64,000 bases of DNA. Origin: AC-32 sp963772975 (GTDB lineage: Bacteria; Actinomycetota; Thermoleophilia; Gaiellales; Gaiellaceae). Position 1 is the first letter of the stretch, and each line of letters begins with the position of its first letter. Positions 1 through 8,153 of the stretch are shown one piece after another. The DNA is taken from contig CAVYZH010000004.1 in NCBI GenBank assembly GCA_963772975.1, positions 62,001 to 126,000 of the forward strand. Direction: 5' to 3'. A program made the position numbers and the translations under genes. The notes beneath the pieces are model-generated. The model was given only the letters and a program-made list of their open reading frames with translations. It was not told the origin of the DNA and did no database searches.

Positions 1-2
1 CG

Positions 3-1127
3 CAGCGGCTGGCCTACGGGACGATCCAGCGCGTCCGAACGCTCGACCACGGGATCGAGCAGCTCGGCGGCCGCCCGGTCGCCAGGCTCGACCCGCCCGT
101 GCAGGCGGCGCTGCGGCTCGGCGCGTACCAGCTCGCCTACTCGGAGGTCGCCGTCCACGCGGCAGTGAACGAGTCGGTGGAGCTGGTCAGGGCCGCCGGG
201 ATCGAGCGCGCGGTCAAGTTCACGAACGCCGTGCTGCGGCGGCTGACGCTCGGCCTGCGCGAGCTCGTCGAGGCCTTGCCGGAGGAGACGCCGGAGCAGG
301 CGGCCCTGCGTCACTCGTATCCAGACTGGGTTGCCGAGGTCTGGTGGCGCGACCTTGGCGCCGAGCAGGCGCGTGAGCTGATGTGGGTGCAGAACGAGCC
401 GCCCGACCGAGCCGTGCGACTGAACGCCCGCCGGCGAGGGCCGGTCGGCGGCGGCGAGCCCGACCCCGAGATCCCGGGCGCGCTACGGGTCGAGCGGATG
501 GAGGACTGCAACCTCGCGGCCGGTTTCGCCTGGCCGCAGAGCCGCGGCTCGCAGCTGGCCGGGCTGGCCGTCGGGGCGCAGCCCGGCGAGCGCGTGCTCG
601 ACCTCTGCGCTGCGCCGGGCGGGAAGGCGACCCTGCTAGCCGAGAGCGCCGAGGAGGTTGTCGCAGTCGAGAAGCACCCGGGCCGCGCCCGTGAGCTGGA
701 GGCGAACTGCAAGCTTCGGGGCGCGCGGAACGTGCGCGTCGTCAATGCGGACGCGCTCTCGCTCCCGGACGACCTCGTCGGGTTCGACCGCGTGCTCGTA
801 GATGCGCCTTGCTCAGGCCTGGGCGTGCTCGCAGCGCGGCCGGACCTGCGCTGGCGGGGCAAGCCACTGCCCGAGCTCCAACGGGACCTGCTGCGCGTGG
901 CCGCCGAACGCGTGCGGCCGGGCGGCGCAGTCGTGTACTCGGTCTGCACGATCAACGCGGACGAGAACGAGGCGATCGTCGACGGGAGCGGCCTGGAGCC
1001 CGATGCGCTCGGCGAGGAGTGGCCACAGTTCGCGCACCGCGCACGGCCCGAGTTCCTGCTCACGCTGCCCCACCGCGACCACACCTCCGGGTTCTTCATC
1101 GCCCGGCTGCGATCATCCGCCGGATGA
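3..1127 (+). CDS. rsmB: 16S rRNA (cytosine-C5) methyltransferase RsmB, 5' end outside window
   Basis: The reading frame is open from base 3 and has no start in the window, so the first residues are missing. The N-terminal part (to about nt 330) resembles the NusB-like RNA-binding domain of RsmB/Fmu. The C-terminal part is a Rossmann methyltransferase with the AdoMet loop LDLCAAPGGKATLL near nt 598. Two conserved cysteine motifs follow: DAPCSG near nt 814 and YSVCT near nt 937, where family knowledge places the catalytic cysteine. It methylates a 16S rRNA cytosine using S-adenosylmethionine. The stop overlaps the rpe start (ATGA). Confidence 0.93.
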   Translation, partial: QRLAYGTIQRVRTLDHGIEQLGGRPVARLDPPVQAALRLGAYQLAYSEVAVHAAVNESVELVRAAGIERAVKFTNAVLRRLTLGLRELVEALPEETPEQAALRHSYPDWVAEVWWRDLGAEQARELMWVQNEPPDRAVRLNARRRGPVGGGEPDPEIPGALRVERMEDCNLAAGFAWPQSRGSQLAGLAVGAQPGERVLDLCAAPGGKATLLAESAEEVVAVEKHPGRARELEANCKLRGARNVRVVNADALSLPDDLVGFDRVLVDAPCSGLGVLAARPDLRWRGKPLPELQRDLLRVAAERVRPGGAVVYSVCTINADENEAIVDGSGLEPDALGEEWPQFAHRARPEFLLTLPHRDHTSGFFIARLRSSAG

Positions 1128-1807
1128 GCTGGGACGACTGGATCCGCACCGTCGAGGTCGAGCCGTCGCTCTACGCGGCCGACTTCTCGCGGCTCGGCGA
1201 GCAGGTCGAGGTGCTGCTGCGCGCCGAGTGCCGCGTCTTCCACTTCGACGTCGGCGACGGTCACTTCATCCCGCCGGTGACGATGGGCCCGATCGTGCTC
1301 AAGTGGATCGCGCCGCTTGTCCACCGCGAGGGCGGCGTACTCGATGTCCACCTGATGGTTGAGGGGCCGGAGCGGCATATCCCGCAGTTCGCCGAGGCCG
1401 GCGCCGACAGCGTCACCGTCCACTTCGAGGCGTGTCCGAACCTGCCGGATGTCGTCGCCTTGGCGCGGGAGCACGGACTGCAGGTCGGGATTGCGTTCAA
1501 TCCGGAGACGGACGTGGACGAGGCGGCGCACGCGGCACGCGAGACGGCGGTCGACATTGCCCTCTGCATGAGCGTCCATCCGGGCTACTCGGGGCAGGCG
1601 TTCATCCCCGAGTCGGTCGAGCGCGTCGCGAAGCTGCGCTCGCTGCTGCCTCGGTCGGTACACGTGCAGGTCGACGGCGGGGTCGGGCCGGAGAACATCC
1701 GCGCGCTGGGCGATGCGGGGGCGACGCTGTTCATCGCCGGGGCGGCGATCTTCGGCCGCGAGGACCTGCCGCGCGCGTATCGTCGATTGGTCCAGGCACT
1801 GGCGTGA
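1124..1807 (+). CDS. rpe: Ribulose-phosphate 3-epimerase
   Basis: A TIM-barrel enzyme of 227 residues, normal length, that interconverts ribulose 5-phosphate and xylulose 5-phosphate in the pentose phosphate pathway. Family motifs appear in order: PSLYAADF (14-21), HFDVGDGHF (His40, Asp42), DVHLMV (His76), SVHPGYSGQ and VDGGV (Asp184). These supply the metal ligands and catalytic acids. The ATG overlaps the rsmB stop and the stop overlaps the ribD GTG, so it sits inside a coupled operon. Its product is also the product of the araB and xylB kinases further along the window. Confidence 0.95.
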   Translation: MSWDDWIRTVEVEPSLYAADFSRLGEQVEVLLRAECRVFHFDVGDGHFIPPVTMGPIVLKWIAPLVHREGGVLDVHLMVEGPERHIPQFAEAGADSVTVHFEACPNLPDVVALAREHGLQVGIAFNPETDVDEAAHAARETAVDIALCMSVHPGYSGQAFIPESVERVAKLRSLLPRSVHVQVDGGVGPENIRALGDAGATLFIAGAAIFGREDLPRAYRRLVQALA

Positions 1808-2748
1808 GCCTGGAGCGGGCGCTCGAGCTCGCGGAGCGGGGGCGCGGGTCGGTCGAGTCGACGCATCCGTTGGTCGGCGCGGTGCTCGTTCGCGACGGCG
1901 AGGTGGTCGGCGAGGGCTGGTACGCGGGCTGCGGCTCGCCGCACGCCGAGGTCGCGGCGCTTGCGACGGCGGGTGACCGTGCGCGCGGGGCGACGCTCTT
2001 CGTCTCGCTCGAGCCGTGCTCGCATCATGGGAGTACACCGCCGTGCGCGGAGGCGGTCGTGGACGCAGGCGTGGCGCGCGTGGTGGCCGCAGTTGGCGAT
2101 CCGAACCCGAAGGTCGACGGGCGCGGCTTCGAGCGGCTCCGCGCGGCCGGGGTGGAGGTCGAGGTCGCCGATCTCTGGGAGGCGCGGGTGCAGAACGAGG
2201 CCTGGCGCGTCTGGATCGCGCGCAGGCGGCCGTTCGTGACCTACAAGGTGGCGATGACGCTCGACGGTCGCGTCACCGTGCCCGGCTTGCGCTGGGTCTC
2301 GGGCGAGGCGAGCCGCCGCCGGGTGCACGAGCTGCGGGCATCGGTGGACGCCGTCGCGGTCGGGATGGGCACCGTGCGGGCGGACGACCCCAGGCTGACG
2401 GCGCGCGGCGTCGGGGTCGTCACGCAGCCGCGCCGGCTTGCGTTCGGCCGCGGGTCACTGGCTGAGGGATCGGAGCTCGAGCTGCTCAGCGGGCCGCTCG
2501 CGGAAGAGCTGCGCACCTTGGCGGCGGATGGGGTGCGCTCGCTGCTGCTGGAAGGCGGGCCGACGATCGCCGCCGCGTTTCTCGCGGGAGACCTGGTGGA
2601 CAAGCTGCTGGTGTTCGTCGCGCCGACGCTCGCCGGGAAGGGGGCGGGACCGGTCGCGGCGCTTCCGGAGCCGCGCGCGCTGACCCGGCTGACGTCCGAG
2701 CCCGTGGGCGAGGACGTGCTCCTCACGGCGTATCTTCACGAGCCCTGA
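1804..2748 (+). CDS. ribD: Bifunctional riboflavin biosynthesis deaminase/reductase RibD
   Basis: Two-domain enzyme of the riboflavin pathway. The N-terminal cytidine-deaminase-like domain carries the zinc site His47-Ala-Glu49 with Cys72 and Cys81. The C-terminal half is a dihydrofolate-reductase-like domain containing YKVAMTLDGR and a GMGTVRADDPRLT stretch. At 314 residues it is shorter than the usual 360 or so, with the deficit in the reductase domain. The usual PNPxVG motif reads THPLVG. The GTG start overlaps the rpe stop. A longer in-frame extension exists upstream but would overlap rpe extensively. Confidence 0.93.
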   Translation: MSLERALELAERGRGSVESTHPLVGAVLVRDGEVVGEGWYAGCGSPHAEVAALATAGDRARGATLFVSLEPCSHHGSTPPCAEAVVDAGVARVVAAVGDPNPKVDGRGFERLRAAGVEVEVADLWEARVQNEAWRVWIARRRPFVTYKVAMTLDGRVTVPGLRWVSGEASRRRVHELRASVDAVAVGMGTVRADDPRLTARGVGVVTQPRRLAFGRGSLAEGSELELLSGPLAEELRTLAADGVRSLLLEGGPTIAAAFLAGDLVDKLLVFVAPTLAGKGAGPVAALPEPRALTRLTSEPVGEDVLLTAYLHEP

Positions 2749-2816
2749 CCCCGAGCCTTCCCGTACTACGGTTCGCCCGGCCTCCTCCCCGAGGCGAGCG
2801 TATCCGGGAACGGCGC

Positions 2817-2843
2817 ACGTGTCTGTGACGCTTCGTGCCGAGA
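2817..2843 (+). repeat. 27-bp motif shared with the comM upstream region, copy 1
   Basis: This stretch matches the reverse complement of 58583-58610. A 14-base left block (ACGTGTCTGTGACG) and a 9-base right block (GTGCCGAGA) are identical, separated by 4-5 variable bases. It lies 30 bases upstream of the ribE -10 box. It is not palindromic. Function unknown; a shared operator or a small dispersed repeat are both possible. Confidence 0.55.
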
Positions 2844-2872
2844 GCGTGACGAGGCGCCCACAGGCACCTGGC

Positions 2873-2878
2873 TAGGCT
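2873..2878 (+). promoter_or_regulatory. -10 box of ribE, leaderless
   Basis: TAGGCT ends 8 bases before the ribE ATG, so transcription should begin at or next to the start codon. No Shine-Dalgarno sequence is present. This spacing rules out a 5' riboswitch for ribE from this promoter. Confidence 0.6.
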
Positions 2879-2885
2879 TCGCGGC

Positions 2886-3470
2886 ATGTTCACCGGAATC
2901 GTTCGCGAGCGCGGCCGCGTCGTCTCTGCCGATCGGAACGGCGCAGGTGTGCACCTCCGGATCGCCGCCGCCGAGACCGCACAGGCCGCTCCCGGCGACT
3001 CGATCTCGGTCAGCGGCTGCTGCCTGACGGTCACCAAGGCCGACGGTGAGGCGCTCGAGTTCGACGCCGTCTCGGAGACCATCGCGCGGACGACCCTCGG
3101 CGCGCTCGAGGCCGGCGCGGAGGTGAACCTGGAGCCGGCGTTGCGTGTGGGCGAGCCACTCGGCGGGCATTTCGTCCAGGGCCATGTCGACGGCCGCGCG
3201 CGGGTCTCCCGCCTCGAGCCGGAGGGCGAAGGAGCGCGGCTGCGACTGCAGCTACCAGCCGAGCTCCAGCGCTACTGCGTCGAGAAGGGCTCGCTCGCCG
3301 TCGACGGCGTCTCGCTGACGATCGCCGCGCTCGACGACGACGGAGTCGAGCTCGCGCTCGTCCCGTTCACGCTCGAGCACACGACCCTCGGCGCGCTCGG
3401 TCCCGGCGAAGAGGTCAACGTCGAGGTCGACCTGCTCGCGAAGTACGCCGAGCGGCTCGCCTTGGCCTGA
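2886..3470 (+). CDS. ribE: Riboflavin synthase, alpha chain
   Basis: Converts two 6,7-dimethyl-8-ribityllumazine molecules to riboflavin and the ribityl pyrimidine. The 194 residues form two tandem lumazine-binding beta barrels (about 1-95 and 96-194). The protein starts with the invariant MFTGIV, contains a central GGHFVQGHVD at the repeat boundary, and ends in NVEVDLLAKYAERL. The gene follows ribD after a 137-bp gap that contains its own promoter, so it need not depend on the upstream operon. Confidence 0.96.
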   Translation: MFTGIVRERGRVVSADRNGAGVHLRIAAAETAQAAPGDSISVSGCCLTVTKADGEALEFDAVSETIARTTLGALEAGAEVNLEPALRVGEPLGGHFVQGHVDGRARVSRLEPEGEGARLRLQLPAELQRYCVEKGSLAVDGVSLTIAALDDDGVELALVPFTLEHTTLGALGPGEEVNVEVDLLAKYAERLALA

Positions 3471-3474
3471 GGGT

Positions 3475-3480
3475 TACGAT
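3475..3480 (+). promoter_or_regulatory. Possible -10 box of ribBA
   Basis: TACGAT ends 11 bases before the ribBA ATG in the short ribE-ribBA gap. The spacing is slightly longer than at the clearest leaderless genes in this window, so it is less certain. Confidence 0.35.
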
Positions 3481-3490
3481 CCACCACGAG

Positions 3491-4741
3491 ATGGACACGA
3501 CCGAGCGCTCCACCGCCTTCGCGACCGTCGAGGAGGCGATCGACGACATTCGCCACGGCAGGTTCGTGGTCGTCGTCGACGCGGCCGACCGCGAGAACGA
3601 GGGCGACCTGACGATCGCGGCGCAGTTCGCGACGCCCGAGGCGATCAACTTCATGGCCACGCACGGCCGTGGGTTGATCTGCCTTTGCCTGACCGAGGAG
3701 CGCTGCGACGAGCTGCGGCTGCAGCCGATGACCGAGCGCAACGAGACGCCCTTCGGCACCGCCTTCACGGTCTCGATCGAGGCGCGCGACGGGATCTCGA
3801 CCGGCATCTCCGCCCAGGACCGCTCGCGGACGATCCAGGTGGCGATCGACCCGAGCAAGGGCCCCGGCGACCTCGTCCAGCCTGGCCACGTCTTCCCGTT
3901 GCGGGCACGCGCGGGCGGTGTGCTCCGGCGCGGGGGCCAGACCGAGGCCGCGGTCGACCTCGCGCGGCTCGCGGGCCTCAACCCGGCGGGCGTGGTCTGC
4001 GAGGTGATGAACGACGACGGAACGATGGCGCGGGTGCGCGACCTGATCCCGTACTGCGAGGAGCACGGGGTCAGGCTCGTCACCGTCGCCGATCTGATCG
4101 AGTACCGCCGCCGCCACGAGAAGCTCGTCGAGCGGACGACGGCCGTGCGGCTGCCGACGGCATACGGCGAGTTCACCGCCGTCGCCTTCCGAGAAAAGCT
4201 GACCGGCAAGGACCACCTCGCGCTGGTCAAGGGCGACGTCGATGGAATGGCCGACGTGCTCGTCCGCGTGCACTCCGAGTGCCTGACCGGCGACGTTTTC
4301 CACTCGCTGCGCTGTGACTGCGGCGAGCAGCTCGACCACGCGCTGCGGCAGATCGCGAGCGAGGACCGTGGTGTGCTGCTCTACATGGCCCAGGAGGGTC
4401 GCGGGATCGGCCTGCTCAACAAGCTCCGCGCCTACGAACTGCAGGAGCAGGGGCTCGACACGGTCGAGGCGAACCTCGAGCTCGGCTTCGCGGCGGACGC
4501 GCGGGAGTGGGGGATCGGCAACCAGATCCTCGCCGACCTCGGACTCTCGACGATCCGGATCCTGACCAACAACCCGAAGAAGATCAGTGGGCTCGAGGGC
4601 TACGGGCTGACGGTGGTCGAGCAGGTGCCGATCGAGGTGCCCCCGAACGCCGAGAACCGCCGCTACCTCGCCGCCAAGCGCGACAAGCTCGGCCACCGGC
4701 TCCACCACCAGGATCTGCGCTTCGACCCGGAGGGCTCGTGA
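3491..4741 (+). CDS. ribBA: Bifunctional DHBP synthase / GTP cyclohydrolase II
   Basis: 416 residues. The N-terminal half is 3,4-dihydroxy-2-butanone 4-phosphate synthase, recognised by the DRENEGD acidic loop and THGRGLICL. The C-terminal half is GTP cyclohydrolase II, with zinc cysteines in CLTGDVFHSLRCDCG (about residues 264-278) and the downstream QEGRGIGLLNKLRAYELQ motif. Together they open both branches of riboflavin synthesis, from ribulose 5-phosphate and from GTP. The stop overlaps the ribH GTG start. Confidence 0.96.
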   Translation: MDTTERSTAFATVEEAIDDIRHGRFVVVVDAADRENEGDLTIAAQFATPEAINFMATHGRGLICLCLTEERCDELRLQPMTERNETPFGTAFTVSIEARDGISTGISAQDRSRTIQVAIDPSKGPGDLVQPGHVFPLRARAGGVLRRGGQTEAAVDLARLAGLNPAGVVCEVMNDDGTMARVRDLIPYCEEHGVRLVTVADLIEYRRRHEKLVERTTAVRLPTAYGEFTAVAFREKLTGKDHLALVKGDVDGMADVLVRVHSECLTGDVFHSLRCDCGEQLDHALRQIASEDRGVLLYMAQEGRGIGLLNKLRAYELQEQGLDTVEANLELGFAADAREWGIGNQILADLGLSTIRILTNNPKKISGLEGYGLTVVEQVPIEVPPNAENRRYLAAKRDKLGHRLHHQDLRFDPEGS

Positions 4742-5466
4742 GCGACGGCCTCGACCAGCCGCGGCTCGGCCTGAACGAGGAGCCGGAGGAGGAGCGGCGC
4801 GAGGACGTCTGGGAGGACGCGGACGCCGAGCCGGTGGCAGAGCCAGAGCCCGAGCCCGAGGCTGAGCCGGAGGCCGAAGCGGAGCCCGAGCCCGAGCCGG
4901 AGGAAGAGGAGGACGTCCCGGCCGAGGAGGATGAGCTCCCGCGCCTGCGCAGCCCCGAGCACGCGGGCGGCGAGCTGCAGATCCCCGACGGCTACGGCGT
5001 GATCGAGGGCGAGCCGACCGGCAACCGCCGCGCGGTCGGGATCGTGGTTGCGCGCTTCAACGGCGAGCTGACGGGCGAGCTGCTGCGGCGGGCACTCGAC
5101 GAGCTCGAGCGCCTCGGGGTCGGCCGTGAAGCGGTGACCGTGATTCCCGTGCCGGGCGCCTTCGAGCTGCCGCTCGCCGCGATGGCGTTGGCGAAGACCC
5201 GTCGCTACTCCTGCATCGTCGCTCTCGGCGCCGTCATCCGCGGCGAGACGCCGCACTTCGACTACATCGCGAGCGAGGCGGCGAGCGGGCTGCAGCTGGC
5301 CGGGCTCGAGACCGGCGTGCCCGTCGCGTTCGGCGTGCTGACGACCGAGAACGAAGAGCAGGCCAGGGCCAGGCTGGACAAGGCCTCCGAGGCGGTCCGC
5401 ACGGCGCTCGAGATGGCCGACGTCTTCTCGCAATTGCGCGCCGCTGCGGGTGTCGCGCAGCAGTAG
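4738..5466 (+). CDS. ribH: 6,7-dimethyl-8-ribityllumazine synthase with acidic N-terminal extension
   Basis: The core from about residue 97 is a normal lumazine synthase: VVARFN, PVPGAFELP and GAVIRGETPHFDYI. In front lies an extension of about 85 residues dominated by Glu, Pro and Ala (strongest at residues 31-60, mostly EP and EA dipeptides). The GTG at 4738 was chosen because it overlaps the ribBA stop and the frame is open throughout. The next usable start, a GTG just before residues VIEGEP, would give a standard-length enzyme, so the extension is probable but not proven. Confidence 0.9.
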   Translation: MSDGLDQPRLGLNEEPEEERREDVWEDADAEPVAEPEPEPEAEPEAEAEPEPEPEEEEDVPAEEDELPRLRSPEHAGGELQIPDGYGVIEGEPTGNRRAVGIVVARFNGELTGELLRRALDELERLGVGREAVTVIPVPGAFELPLAAMALAKTRRYSCIVALGAVIRGETPHFDYIASEAASGLQLAGLETGVPVAFGVLTTENEEQARARLDKASEAVRTALEMADVFSQLRAAAGVAQQ

Positions 5467-5467
5467 C

Positions 5468-5473
5468 TACACT
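5468..5473 (+). promoter_or_regulatory. -10 box of rpmB
   Basis: TACACT ends 10 bases before the rpmB ATG. No ribosome-binding site lies between them, consistent with a leaderless or nearly leaderless transcript. Confidence 0.5.
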
Positions 5474-5482
5474 CCTCCGCCG

Positions 5483-5674
5483 ATGTCCAAGGTCTGCGCA
5501 ATCTGCGGGAAGAAGCCCGGCTTCGGTAACAACCGGAGCCACTCGATGGTGGCCACGAAGCGGCGCTTCAACCCCAACCTCCAGCGCGTCCGCGTCTTGC
5601 TCGACGGCAAGGCGACCCGCGCTTATGTCTGCACGCGCTGCCTCAAGGGCAACAAGGTTCAGAAGGCCGTCTAG
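5483..5674 (+). CDS. rpmB: 50S ribosomal protein L28
   Basis: 63 residues, beginning MSKVCAICGKKPGFGNN. Two CxxC pairs, at the N-terminus (CAIC) and C-terminus (CTRC), form the zinc-binding version of L28. The central HSMVATKRRFNPNLQ segment is the rRNA-binding signature. A start at 5450 is possible in frame, but ATG 5483 matches the family start and lies behind a -10 box. Confidence 0.95.
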   Translation: MSKVCAICGKKPGFGNNRSHSMVATKRRFNPNLQRVRVLLDGKATRAYVCTRCLKGNKVQKAV

Positions 5675-5682
5675 CCTCGCAA

Positions 5683-5700
5683 CCCTCGCGGTGCCGAGGG
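5683..5700 (+). terminator. Short hairpin after rpmB
   Basis: CCCTCG and CGAGGG pair across a 6-base loop, 8 bases after the rpmB stop. There is no T-tract, so this is a weak candidate terminator. Confidence 0.35.
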
Positions 5701-5715
5701 ACGTCTAACGACCCG

Positions 5716-6090
5716 ATGGCCGAGACGGCACTGACCATCCCCTCGGAGCTCGGGCGGATCACGATCGCGCCCGAGGCGATCGCGCAAATCGTCGGCCGAG
5801 TGGCAGCCGAGTGCTACGGCGTGGTCGGGATGTCCCTGCGCGCGCCCCTGCCTGCGCGCGAGCGCGTCACGCGGCTCCTGCCGAAGGGGAAGCCGACGCG
5901 CGGGATCGTCGTCCGCAACGTGGACGGCGCGGTTGCGCTCGAGCTCTACGTCGTGGTCGCCTACGGGCTGAACCTGGCCGAGGTGGCGGCGACGGTGCGC
6001 TCGCAGGTCGGCTACGAGGTCGAGCGGCTGACAGGCCTGCGGGTCGCGTCGGTCGACGTGCACATCCAGAACGTGAAGCGGACCGCGTGA
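5716..6090 (+). CDS. Asp23/Gls24 family protein
   Basis: 124 residues of the Asp23 (alkaline shock protein 23) family, seen in GRITIAPEAIAQIVGRVA at the start and VDVHIQNVK at the end. In Firmicutes such proteins are membrane-associated envelope-stress factors, and members often sit next to the DAK-domain gene as here. Its stop overlaps the fakA GTG, so the two are translationally coupled. No signal peptide or membrane segment is visible. The exact role is not known. Confidence 0.8.
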   Translation: MAETALTIPSELGRITIAPEAIAQIVGRVAAECYGVVGMSLRAPLPARERVTRLLPKGKPTRGIVVRNVDGAVALELYVVVAYGLNLAEVAATVRSQVGYEVERLTGLRVASVDVHIQNVKRTA

Positions 6091-7655
6091 GCGAGCTCGA
6101 GACCGTTCGTGGCCTCGCCCACGGCGCGCTCGAGGCCCTCGAGCAGAGCCGCGAGCGGATCGACGACCTGAACGTCTATCCCGTTCCTGACGGCGACACG
6201 GGCACGAACCTGACGCTGACGGCGCGCGGGGTGGTGGAGGCGCTCGATGCCTCGACCACCGCCGACCGGCAGGCGCTCGCGCGCGAGGCGACGCGGGCCG
6301 CGCTGATGTCCGCCCGCGGCAACTCGGGCGTGATCCTTTCGCAGATCGTCCGGGGCGCCGCCGAGGCGCTGGCCGGCTCGAACGATCTCGCTCTCGCCTT
6401 CCGCTGTGCCAGCGATGCGGCCTATGCGGCGGTGCGCAAACCGGTCGAGGGGACGATGCTGACCGTGATCCGCTCGCTCGCCGATGCGGCGGAGGCGGCA
6501 CCGGCGCTCGAGGCCGCCGAGCTGCTCGCGCTGCTGGTCGAGCGCGGGGAGGAGGCCGTCGCGCAGACGCAGGAGCAGCTCGACGTGCTGCGCGAGGCAG
6601 GTGTGGTGGATGCGGGCGGAGCCGGCCTGGTCGAGCTCGTCCGCGGTCTCGCCGCCGCGGCTGCCGGCGAGGAGCCCGTTCCCCGGGCCGCGCCGCCGCC
6701 GAGGCTCTCGCTCGAGGCCGTGCACCAGGAGCCTTCGCGCTACCGCTACTGCACCACGTTCGTGGTCGAGGGCGAGGGCCTCGACGCGGCAGCGTTGGAG
6801 CCCGAGCTCGACCGGCTCGGCGACTCGCTGCTCGTCGTCGGCGATCCTTCGGCGCTGAAGGTGCACGTCCACACCGACGATCCGGGCGCGGCGCTCTCGC
6901 TCGGCACGCGTGTTGGCACGATCGAGGGCGTCGAGATCAACGACATGCATCGCCAGACCGAGGAGCGCGAGGAGCGGCTGCTGGCGGCGCTGCCCGGCGG
7001 CGCGTCACGCTCGGCTGTCGTCGCCGTGGTCGCCGGCGAGGGCAACCGGCGCCTGTTCGAAGATCTCGGCGCGGAGCGGATCGTCGAGGGCGGCCAGACG
7101 ATGAACCCGTCCACGGCCGTCCTGCTCGAAGCGATCGACGCGACCGCCGGGGACGAGGTCGTGCTGCTGCCGAACAACGCGAACGTCGTGATGGCCGCCG
7201 AGCAGGCCGCGCGCGTGGCCGGCAAGCCGGTGCAGGTCGTGCCGACCGAGTCGATCCCCGCCGGCCTCGCGGCGCTCGTCCCTTTCCTCGGCGAGCGCTC
7301 GGCCGAGGAGAATGCGGCGGCGATGCGCGAGGCGCTGACCGGGCTCGTCACCGGCGAGATCGCGGTCGCCTCCCGTGACGCCTCGGCCGACGGGGTGGCG
7401 GCGCGCCAAGGCGAGTTTCTCGCGCTGCTGGACGGCGAGGCGGTCGTCGCGGGCGCCGGCTTCGACGAGGTCGCGCGCGCGCTGCTCGAACGCCTGCTGG
7501 CCGAGCCGCGCGACGTGCTCACGCTCCTCCGCGGCGAGGGCGCGCCGTCGCTGAACGGACTGCTCGACGAGCTCGCCAAGCAGTACCCCGAGCTGGAGCT
7601 GGACGTGCACGAGGGCGGCCAGCCGCACTACCCCTTGCTCCTGTCTGCCGAATGA
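6087..7655 (+). CDS. fakA: Fatty-acid kinase catalytic subunit FakA (DAK-domain protein)
   Basis: 522 residues. The N-terminal DAK-type nucleotide-binding domain carries LNVYPVPDGDTGTNL and the second-shell motif SARGNSGVILSQI. The C-terminal half corresponds to the FakA/YloV family. Established role: phosphorylates fatty acids carried by a FakB (DegV) protein, the acyl phosphate then feeding PlsX/PlsY. A DegV/FakB candidate lies 500 bp downstream and plsX at 21.5 kb. The GTG start overlaps the Asp23 gene stop. The stop is followed directly by a 74-nt structured repeat. Confidence 0.87.
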   Translation: MSELETVRGLAHGALEALEQSRERIDDLNVYPVPDGDTGTNLTLTARGVVEALDASTTADRQALAREATRAALMSARGNSGVILSQIVRGAAEALAGSNDLALAFRCASDAAYAAVRKPVEGTMLTVIRSLADAAEAAPALEAAELLALLVERGEEAVAQTQEQLDVLREAGVVDAGGAGLVELVRGLAAAAAGEEPVPRAAPPPRLSLEAVHQEPSRYRYCTTFVVEGEGLDAAALEPELDRLGDSLLVVGDPSALKVHVHTDDPGAALSLGTRVGTIEGVEINDMHRQTEEREERLLAALPGGASRSAVVAVVAGEGNRRLFEDLGAERIVEGGQTMNPSTAVLLEAIDATAGDEVVLLPNNANVVMAAEQAARVAGKPVQVVPTESIPAGLAALVPFLGERSAEENAAAMREALTGLVTGEIAVASRDASADGVAARQGEFLALLDGEAVVAGAGFDEVARALLERLLAEPRDVLTLLRGEGAPSLNGLLDELAKQYPELELDVHEGGQPHYPLLLSAE

Positions 7656-7729
7656 GGCGTCGCCTGCGACGCCGTCACCAGGAAGCGCGGGCTTTGCTCG
7701 TGCTTCCGTCTGAAACGACCGGTCGACAC
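7656..7729 (-). repeat. 74-nt structured repeat, copy 1
   Basis: On the - strand this is 64/74 identical to 17197-17270. It contains a perfect 8-bp hairpin (7656-7673), a second 8-bp stem (7681-7688 with 7700-7707, one wobble pair) and the palindrome GACCGGTC (7717-7724). It begins on the base after the fakA stop. It could act as a bidirectional terminator, a REP-like element or a small structured RNA. Confidence 0.7.
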
Positions 7730-7755
7730 AATTGACCTCTATCCAGCTCGGGCTC

Positions 7756-7761
7756 TAGGGT
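7756..7761 (+). promoter_or_regulatory. -10 box of the receiver-domain gene, leaderless
   Basis: TAGGGT ends 8 bases before the GTG start at 7769; no Shine-Dalgarno sequence lies between. Confidence 0.55.
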
Positions 7762-7768
7762 CGTCGGC

Positions 7769-8152
7769 GTGAGCGAGCCGATCCGGGTCGTCCTCGTCGA
7801 GGACAACAAGGTCTTCCGCGAGGCGCTCGAGCTGCTGCTCGGGCTGCGCTCCGACATCGAGGTCGTCGCGTCGGTTCAGGACGGCAGCGACGCCGCCGAC
7901 GTGGCCGCGCGGGTGAAGCCGGACGTCGTGCTGATGGATTACCGGCTCCCGGGGCTGGACGGCGTCCAGGCGACGCGCGCGGTCAAAGCCGCCTATCCGG
8001 AGGCGGCGGTCGTCTGCCTGAGTGCCTCCGCCAACCTGCGCGAGCGCGACGCGCTGATCGAGGCCGGCGCGGTCGGCTGTCTGAGCAAAGACGAGGGTCT
8101 CGACGCGATCGTCGCCGCGATACGCGACGCCGCCCAGCCGCAGGCCGCTTGA
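7769..8152 (+). CDS. Single-domain response regulator (receiver only)
   Basis: 127 residues that make one CheY-like receiver domain and nothing else. The acidic pair VEDN is at the start, the phosphorylation site is Asp57 (LMDYRLPG), and the conserved Thr is Ser in CLSAS. The Lys is in SKDEG. The sequence is most like the receiver half of NarL/FixJ regulators, but the DNA-binding HTH is absent. There is no histidine kinase beside it. It sits between fakA and degV and is followed one base later by degV, so the two are likely co-transcribed. Output partner unknown. Confidence 0.85.
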   Translation: MSEPIRVVLVEDNKVFREALELLLGLRSDIEVVASVQDGSDAADVAARVKPDVVLMDYRLPGLDGVQATRAVKAAYPEAAVVCLSASANLRERDALIEAGAVGCLSKDEGLDAIVAAIRDAAQPQAA

Positions 8153-8153
8153 C

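Noticed and set aside
2749..2885. FMN riboswitch in front of ribE
   Set aside because: None of the conserved FMN-aptamer sequence blocks is present, and the -10 box sits 8 bases before the start codon, leaving no room for a leader.
3272..4708. Long open frame (478 residues) antisense to ribBA
   Set aside because: High-GC DNA opens the complementary frames. The translation has no recognisable family pattern, whereas ribBA on the other strand is a textbook match. The same applies to long antisense frames over smc, araA, ffh and comM.
4820..4920. Tandem DNA repeat or CRISPR-like array in the GAGCCCGAG-rich stretch
   Set aside because: The periodicity comes from Glu-Pro and Glu-Ala codons inside an open frame; there are no spacers or regular repeat units.
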